From Sinohyriopsis cumingii (lineage: Eukaryota > Mollusca > Bivalvia > Unionida > Unionidae), in contig CM068841.1 in assembly GCA_028554795.2 (NCBI GenBank), positions 25,291,308-25,355,307 of the forward strand: DNA of 64,000 nt. Direction: 5' to 3'. Under the pieces are notes generated by a model, which did not search any database, was not told where the DNA came from, and saw nothing but the letters and a program-made list of their open reading frames with translations. The position numbers and the translations under genes were made by a program. Positions 57,802 to 64,000 of this stretch are shown here, in pieces. Each line of letters opens with the position of its first letter. Positions within the stretch are counted from its first letter, which is position 1.

Positions 57802-59749
57802 GTTAGTATTAGAAAGAGTAGTGCAACATGGAGACCATGAATGAAATTTTTTTACAAGCAGGTTGCTGTTTTCTTTTACAATACTTGCTATGACAGAAAT
57901 GGAAGTTTTGCTTTTTGTCAGAGCACAACTTATTAAATTAATTATTACAATTACTTTGGTTTAAATTTGGTTCAACTTGTTGTGATCATATGGATATGGT
58001 CTGGATATGTTTTGCAACGTAGCAGCAAATTATGATTCTAACAATGAGGCAGTTGGAATACATTGCCCTGCCTTCTGTTACCCCCCACCACCACTGGGAT
58101 AGGAAAGGACTTAAAAGTCTCTGGAAACCTTTGAACTGCTGTTTTAAGATCCCGACTAGCTCAGACTGGATTTAATAATTTAAAAAAATATAGGTCAGGT
58201 AGTATACAGTTTGAGAATGGTGTTTATTTGCAAGAATAGGTATGCTTGGCTACAACTGGGAACCAGTTGAGTATGTGAAGAAATCTGCATGGATATATTC
58301 TGTTATGCTTATGCTAGAAAGAGCAGGAAAAGAATGTACAATCTTGCCATGCTGGAAAATTTGGTTTTGGTTTGAGAGTACATCATCAGAAAGTGACATG
58401 GAGGTAACACCATGGCAAGACACTTAAAAATAATAGAAAGTTTAGGCCTCCAGTTCCAGCTCCTAGGCTCAGGATCGATCTGCCCATTCTGGCTTCGTGG
58501 CGCTGGGTAGAATCTATGTCCCAAGTCACGCAGAATAGTATAAGCAATTTGACAGACAAGCGGCTTAATGGGTGAGCTGATAGTCTTTATACAGTGGCAG
58601 GGCAGGGCAGAACCGACTTGATTATGAAAGGCTATTACACCACTATGCCAGAATAGTACAGACTCAAAGCAGACACTTTGGTGTTAGATAATGTCATGGT
58701 GCCTGATGCACAGGATGGCATAGGTTTGTTGGCCTGAAGGTTAGCATGTGTTGGCAGCAGCTGGAGAATCCTTACCAGGTAAGTAGGACAATATTGTTAA
58801 GGTTATAGCTGATCAGCTGATTCTTAGGAACGACACCAGGGCAGTCATGCTCACTGTCAAGATCAAGCAGCTGGTCGCCCAAGCTAATGCCATGACATAA
58901 GGGTCCATTAAAAAAGACCTGGATGTCATTTCATGCAGTGAGAGACATTTGGTTTTAGTTAGTCGCAGTACCACTCATTTCAAGAGATGAGTTCCAGTAC
59001 TAAAATACATTCTGCCACCATCTGTTATCAAAGTGAAAAAAAGACAGTCATTGTTTACATTGCGTAAATATCGTCAGTAACATGGAGAGCTGAACTTCGA
59101 GGGGTGTGACTTTTTACAGGGAAGGTGGGTGATACTAACAAGATCAATCACCTTAACCTGGTAATCACAGTTAGTGTCTTTGGTTGGGAACGAGCCTGTA
59201 CCCGCTTTGTGATAGTGAGAAAATAAGGCCACAGACTTACATGAAAGTGGAAAGAGCCACTATGACTGGCTAAGGAACCTAAGCCACCTGGAATTATATC
59301 ACAATAAACACAACTCTTACAGCAAAGGCAAAATGATAAGCCATGTGTCCTTGCCAAGTGCCAAAGAACTCACCTCACTAGATGTACGTCCCATACACCA
59401 TCTATGCAGCTTCAAGGCATGGAATGTTCCCTGCATTCCACATAAAGGCCTTGCCTACAGTTCACACAAAAGCAACACCAAAACAATCAATGGCATGTTA
59501 CTTAGCAATTTGTGACCGCCACAACGACAAGCAACTGCTGTGTCCATTTTGTTCAACGTTTTACAAGTGCTTGTCATCTGTGTGGCTTCTCTCATGCCAA
59601 CAAACTGCATTGCCTGGGCATAGTAGTGTCCAAACAGTCACTCTGATAGTTTAGCTCATGATAACAGCTATTGTGTTCAGAATATTATTGTCATGTCCTA
59701 TATAGAACCACCTAATTTTCATTCTCGCTGGAGAAAATTTAGACAAATA

Positions 59750-60085
59750 GTTATTATACTGCTTTCAACCTTAGCAGCAGCAATGGTCTTGTTGTCATCA
59801 ATGCATATTTTTTGTTAAAATTGACACCACATTTGAAAATCTGTCTAAAGATGATAAGCCATAATGTTTGCAGTGCTGTCCAATTGGTGGCTACCTGTAT
59901 CATCGGCAAATATATCGGAAATAAGGTATTTAAGGTATAGAGATATTTCATTTATAAAGATCACAAAAGGAACAGGTCCTACATTAGAGCCTCACTGGAA
60001 ATCTTCATTTAGCTGGTTCCAGTGTTTCATGAGTAGTTGCATTACTAACACTTAGTCATGTTTGCAAAGAGTGTATCAGTTGCAG
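59750..60085 (-). mobile_element. LINE reverse transcriptase fragment
   Basis: The minus strand reads GPVPFVIFINEISLYLKYLI then SDIFADDTGSHQLDS, the RT motif pair GPxLFxIYINDI and FADDT, in one frame. The fragment is short and isolated. Confidence 0.75.
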
Positions 60086-60135
60086 CAGACTGCTAATTTC
60101 TTCTCATATATATAGTGATCAAATGCCTTTCTAAT

Positions 60136-60173
60136 ATATATATATATATATGTATGTGTATATATACATATAT

Positions 60174-60236
<63 letters not shown>
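60136..60236. repeat. (TA)n microsatellite
   Basis: Near-perfect TA repeats with a short interruption around 60,150-60,178. Confidence 0.95.
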
Positions 60237-60238
<2 letters not shown>

Positions 60239-60839
60239 CTGAATCTCAACTGAAATCTACTTTTTAGATTTTATTGATTCACATAGCAGGAAAGGTAATT
60301 AAGAAATGTGTTAAGTAATTATTTACTAATGAAGGGCAGCGTTGAAATGGGTCTTTAATTTGATGGGCCATTGTTAGGTCCACCTTTGCAAACATTAAAG
60401 CTTGCTTCAGGGCTTCAGGAAAGTACATTCTCTAAATAATTACTGACGGGATGTGTAAGAGTCTGATGTATGATTTGTACATGTGTATTAGTATATTGGA
60501 ACTAATCTCTTCTGGCCTAATAGCTTTTATTAATCAAGACTACAAGAAATGTGGCTAAGTTCCTGAATAGAGAATCCAGGTATATAAATTCTAAAGAGGT
60601 ATTCATAATGCTTCAAAATGACACAAGCAGGAAATGGCATGTGGTGTGGAAATAACTTTTACAAAAAAGGGATTAGGGTGAGTGTTTTGTGTTGAAGAGT
60701 GACTTTAATCGAAGATTTTGAAACTTTGATTTTGGAGCGAGTTTAGTATAAAATAAAAACAAATTCTTTTCCATATGTGGAAAAAACTTTTTCAGTTAGG
60801 ATATTGCTGTCATATATGTGTGTGTGTGTGTTTGTAATT

Positions 60840-61573
60840 TGGATTTTTAACGTAGCTTTAACAATTTTTCAGTCACATCTCTACAATGTCTGCAGCTTGA
60901 CAGTTTATAGTGATGTCTAGCACTGGGGCATCATGCTGCAGACATGTAGTATGATGTCTGACCCAGTAACATTATACTGCAGGGTTCTTATGGTCTTTGA
61001 AGGTCTTTGACAGTTTGGGAAAAATGAAGTAGCATTGTCAAGGCCTTGAAAGTTTGGAAAATCGAGCAGATTACCCTGAGGTCTTTAAAAGTCTTTGAAC
61101 ATTTAAATGAACCCAAACATTTTAATTTCTTTCCATAATCACAAATACAATTGTTCAAATTTGTTAGATTCAGAGTAGAGTTTTCCTGGTTTCTTTGTTT
61201 TGAAATTAGGAAATTAATTATAGTTTGAATTTCACCATTACACAATATTGTAGTAATTTGCATTCATTGTTTTCTCATATTACATAACTTGTACACAAAA
61301 TGTTAGCAAAAATAGGTCTTGGAAATCTGTTTGTGGTCTTTGAAAGTTTGGGACAAATCTTTGAATTTATCATTTAGAATTCTATATGATCCCTGTACTG
61401 ACACAAGGCTGACCAGTCCTGTCACTAGCCTCTTAATTTTGAGCACCTAGCGAGGCTCAGCCTCTGAGCTGTTAGTACCATTTTATAAGTCTTTGGTATG
61501 ACTCTGCTGGGGTTTTAGCCCATGACCTCCCGCATATGAGGTGGATGCTCTAACCATTCGGCCACTGGAGTTT
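60840..61573 (-). repeat. tRNA-derived molluscan-type SINE with nested insertion
   Basis: On the minus strand the head reads GTGGCCGAATGGTTAGAGCA, then CCACCTCATATGCGGGAGGT, CATGGGCTAAAACCCC, the box A and degenerate box B of a tRNA-like promoter, followed by GTCATACCAAAGACTTATAA and CTCAGAGGCTGAGCCTC. After a nested insertion the tail continues with GACTGAAAAATTGTTAAA and ACGTTAAA. This body and tail resemble SINEs widespread in molluscs. Confidence 0.75.
60980..61395. mobile_element. Small non-autonomous DNA element inside the SINE
   Basis: The 416-base insertion has ends CAGGGTTCTTATG and, inverted, CAGGGATCATATAG and is flanked by TACTG on both sides (60,975-60,979 and 61,396-61,400). 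It has internal repeats of GGTCTTTGAAAGTTTGGGA type near both ends. The CAGGG ends suggest hAT, although only 5 bases are duplicated. Confidence 0.7.
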
Positions 61574-63703
61574 ACTGTCAACTACAATTTTTTTTGTCGT
61601 TTCATATGAATGTAAATTTTCAGAATGTACTGTTTAATTATATACAATACTTTTTTGATTGATAGAGTATGCATCCTTGCATTCAATTTTTTGAAATAAT
61701 TCCAGATAAGTTTGTGTCTTTCCCACCAGAAAAAAAACATGGGAAGTACTTATTTTACATTACTTGATAAGAGATGCTGTCCTGTTTCGACAAGTTTTAT
61801 AATTCTTCCAATATTTGTTTGAGTGATAGAACTTATGCAATTTACAAGCTATTATTATACTATCTCCATACCATTTGCATTGTATGCGTGTAAGTGTTGC
61901 TTAACCCTTTGAATATCAGGGGAGCAGATTTATTAAGATAAAAGAAAACTGTCAGACCAAATGTTAAAAGTATTTTCAGGATTGATGGATAAAAATCATG
62001 CTTTCTCAATTGCAGTGGATAGTCCATCAATGAATAAATCATTATGAGAACAATTGAAAAATCTTTATATAATATTTTTATGAGTATTTTTGTGTAGTTT
62101 GAGGAATTGTTTTCTCAAAATGCTGAATTGATAATTAACTCTTAAAGCTAAGTTGGGTATTATGGTTTTGCATACGGACTGGGGACGAGTATTGCAAATG
62201 AATCAAAGTAGATACTGACTCTGTTATCCATGCTGATTTATTAGCAAGTTGGGTATGGTTATGTGAGATAAAAATTAAAGGGTTTTGATTTAGATAGGGA
62301 AACTATTATCCTTTTATATAATATGGTGTGATTTGGAATAGTTAATCTATGTTTAACTGAAAGCCTTTGGAAATACAAATTGTTATACAGCCAATAATTT
62401 AGGTACTCTGTCTTCTTGAAACCAGGACTTTCAATGGTAATTATGGATTCGTCAGTACAATTATCAACAAAGGCTTTTCTTAGACTGAACATATCAATAA
62501 GGCTACATGTAGCAATTTGTTGGTTTTAAGTTTATGCATTGTTGTGTATATTTGTAAACTGATTTGTCCAATCTAGAAAGCACAGGAGAATCATTAGATG
62601 TAGCTTTCTCAGCAAATACAAATTAATTCATTACATTACATGGGAACTGTTAGTAAAGCAAGATGCATATAAATGAGATGAGGAATGTTAGGATATGGAG
62701 GAAGGTTACAGTCAGAACATTTAAAAGGTTGCATTCCAGATCAAATACTTTAAGGTGGTGAAGCATTTATTGAGTATGAGTCAGTCAAAACCATGATTTA
62801 AAAACTTAGACACCTAATAAAATCTGTTTGTAATTCAATGACAGGATTCATCATGATTTAATGAAAAGTACCATCTGTCATTGAAAATTGTCTGCCTACT
62901 AGAAAGTTATAATTTGAGCTATACCTGGTGCACAAATTATGTAAATGTCTCCACCAAAGTGTAGGTTACAGATGTAAATATTGGTAAAGATTGTATCCTT
63001 ATGCCGTTACAAACTTGTTCTTTTGGCCAACTTGGAACAAATTACATATATAGTTTTATCATATACTTGATACACTTGACATACAGCATTGACAGTTTTA
63101 ATATTTTGGGAATGTAAACATGTTAACATATCGCTTTATGTGAATCTGATTTGTTCAAATAAGCCCATACAGTTCATGTGCATCCTCTTTATTGATTGGC
63201 TTCAAGCATGGGATTTTTTCTCATTATGTCTTCTGGGACCATTTTGTCTAATATTACTAATAAGAAGATTTCTACCATCATTCTAATTGAATGCACAATG
63301 GATATTGCAAAAGATAGATTAGCAGTGCATAGTAGGATTCTCCCATGATTCAGTTCACATCTGGGACTATTTTGTCATGCACAGAACTTGAAAGGCGCAG
63401 CGTTTTAGCCAGAATTTAATGAAATGCCCAACGTCATTTCTTTAGTACTCTCTATTCAAGCTCTTTCCACTATATTAAAACTGTGATAAACATAAGCTCA
63501 AAAGGGTAATGATTGAAAATTAAATTTATGAAACACATGAAATAATTCCAAGCTTTTGCTTGCCAAGGCTCACAAATCTTAAAATTATTAAATTAATATT
63601 AAATTACCCATTTGAGATTCTCTGTTTATGTATTGCCAGTGATATAAATAGACTAAGATGCTCTTTCTTTAGCATCATTGTTATCATATAGTATCACTTA
63701 CAG

Positions 63704-63827
63704 ATTTTAATCCAAACGTACGCTATCTGTATCATGGCACATGTAGTGAGGTTTCCAGGATATGCGAGGAAGGTTTGGACCAGAGATTGAGCAGAATGGG
63801 CCACATTGGAAAAGGCATTTACTTCAG
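63704..63827 (+). CDS. Host PARP-family gene, catalytic exon
   Basis: The 124-base exon lies between TTACAG and AG/GTATTG. In the phase left by the first exon it reads DFNPNVRYLYHGTCSEVSRI then CEEGLDQRLSRMGHIGKGIY. HGT carries the NAD-binding His of the H-Y-(E/I/L) triad, and GLDxR...GxxGxGIYF is the donor-loop and Tyr-containing segment of PARP10/12/14-type enzymes. The rest of the catalytic domain must lie right of the window. Confidence 0.85.
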
Positions 63828-64000
63828 GTATTGTATATGTGTATATATATACATGTATATATATAGAAAGAGAGAGATAGAGAGAGAGACAGAGACTATA
63901 TTTGATAAAATATCTGATCAAGGAAAAAATATGTTGGCAAGTGCTGAAAAAGATTATCCTACAAAGAGAGCTCATAGCTGCCATTTACACAGGGAGAATG
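63828..64000 (+). other. Next PARP intron
   Basis: The interval follows a GTATTG donor and holds a short TA/GA-rich simple repeat at 63,838-63,895. No coding sequence is seen before the window ends. Confidence 0.6.

Larger units (their letters stand above)
57802..63703 (+). other. Intron of the PARP-family gene
   Basis: The 5.9-kb interval has a GTTAGT donor and a TTACAG acceptor. It contains a LINE fragment, a long TA repeat, a SINE with a nested insertion and otherwise AT-rich unique sequence; the short ORFs within it show no domains. The segment 58,440-59,650 is less AT-rich and may be another old repeat. Confidence 0.7.

Noticed and set aside
58242-59654. Additional coding exons of the PARP gene
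   Set aside because: The ORFs here have no PARP features and the flanking exons join in phase without them.
61490-61573. A tRNA gene on the minus strand
   Set aside because: The tRNA-like sequence has box A and a degenerate box B but runs straight into a SINE body, and the cloverleaf is not complete.

Overview
The window looks like genomic DNA of a marine invertebrate, most likely a mollusc. The evidence is spliced animal coding exons of a PARP-type ADP-ribosyltransferase at the right end, a tRNA-headed SINE at 60.8-61.6 kb and a second SINE at 17.3-17.5 kb whose tails (GGCGTTAAACCC followed by AAC repeats) resemble molluscan SINEs as I remember them, high AT content and TA microsatellites. 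The species call is inference. Most of the window is not host gene but a pile of mobile elements.

Region 1 (1 to about 12,850) is the right-hand part of a Polinton/adintovirus-like element. Its left end and any polymerase lie outside the window. Reading left to right it has a tandem family of small F-box-like ORFs, a packaging ATPase, two related basic core-like proteins, a chromodomain integrase, a two-helix membrane protein, penton-like and major capsid-like regions, an adenain-type protease, then three related coiled-coil genes and a degenerate terminal repeat. The three coiled-coil genes share an upstream box and each ends in a sequence that matches the stem-loop of replication-dependent histone mRNAs (6-bp stem, UUUC loop, ACCCA-type flank, purine-rich downstream element). 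I regard this as the most unusual signal in the window. The element seems to sit in a minus-strand LINE (12,850-15,165).

Region 2 (15.8 to 40.5 kb) is a stack of insertions. A hAT-like transposase fossil (15,838-16,552 and 40,249-40,540) is split by a Mutator-like element (16,553-40,239) with about 160-bp inverted ends and a 9-bp target duplication. The Mutator-like gene, on the minus strand, encodes a PHD finger, an OTU protease-like domain and a MULE transposase. Its PHD exon was hit by a 5'-truncated LINE (36,337-38,805, 23-bp target duplication) and its transposase exon by a second, different Polinton-like element (18,710-33,390, about 14.7 kb, 240-bp terminal inverted repeats about 98% alike, target duplication TAATGT). 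This second element looks nearly whole and young. It carries a minus-strand packaging ATPase, a zinc-ribbon ORF and a phospholipase A2-like ORF, an integrase without chromodomain, a 1100-residue protein that joins a B-family DNA polymerase to an SF1 helicase, two HNH nucleases, and a late block of pVI/pX-like, major capsid, protease, membrane and penton-like genes.

Region 3 (40.5 to 57.4 kb) has no recognisable host gene. It contains a second, more decayed PHD-OTU-MULE copy (45.3-47.7 kb) between inverted arrays of a roughly 190-bp repeat, non-autonomous DNA elements with readable target duplications, a candidate 2.7-kb element with subterminal repeats, a decayed Ty3/Gypsy-type LTR element and an 84-bp perfect hairpin.

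Region 4 (57.4 to 64.0 kb) holds two exons of a host PARP-family gene separated by a 5.9-kb intron that contains a LINE reverse transcriptase remnant, TA repeats and a SINE with a nested small element. The gene continues past the window.
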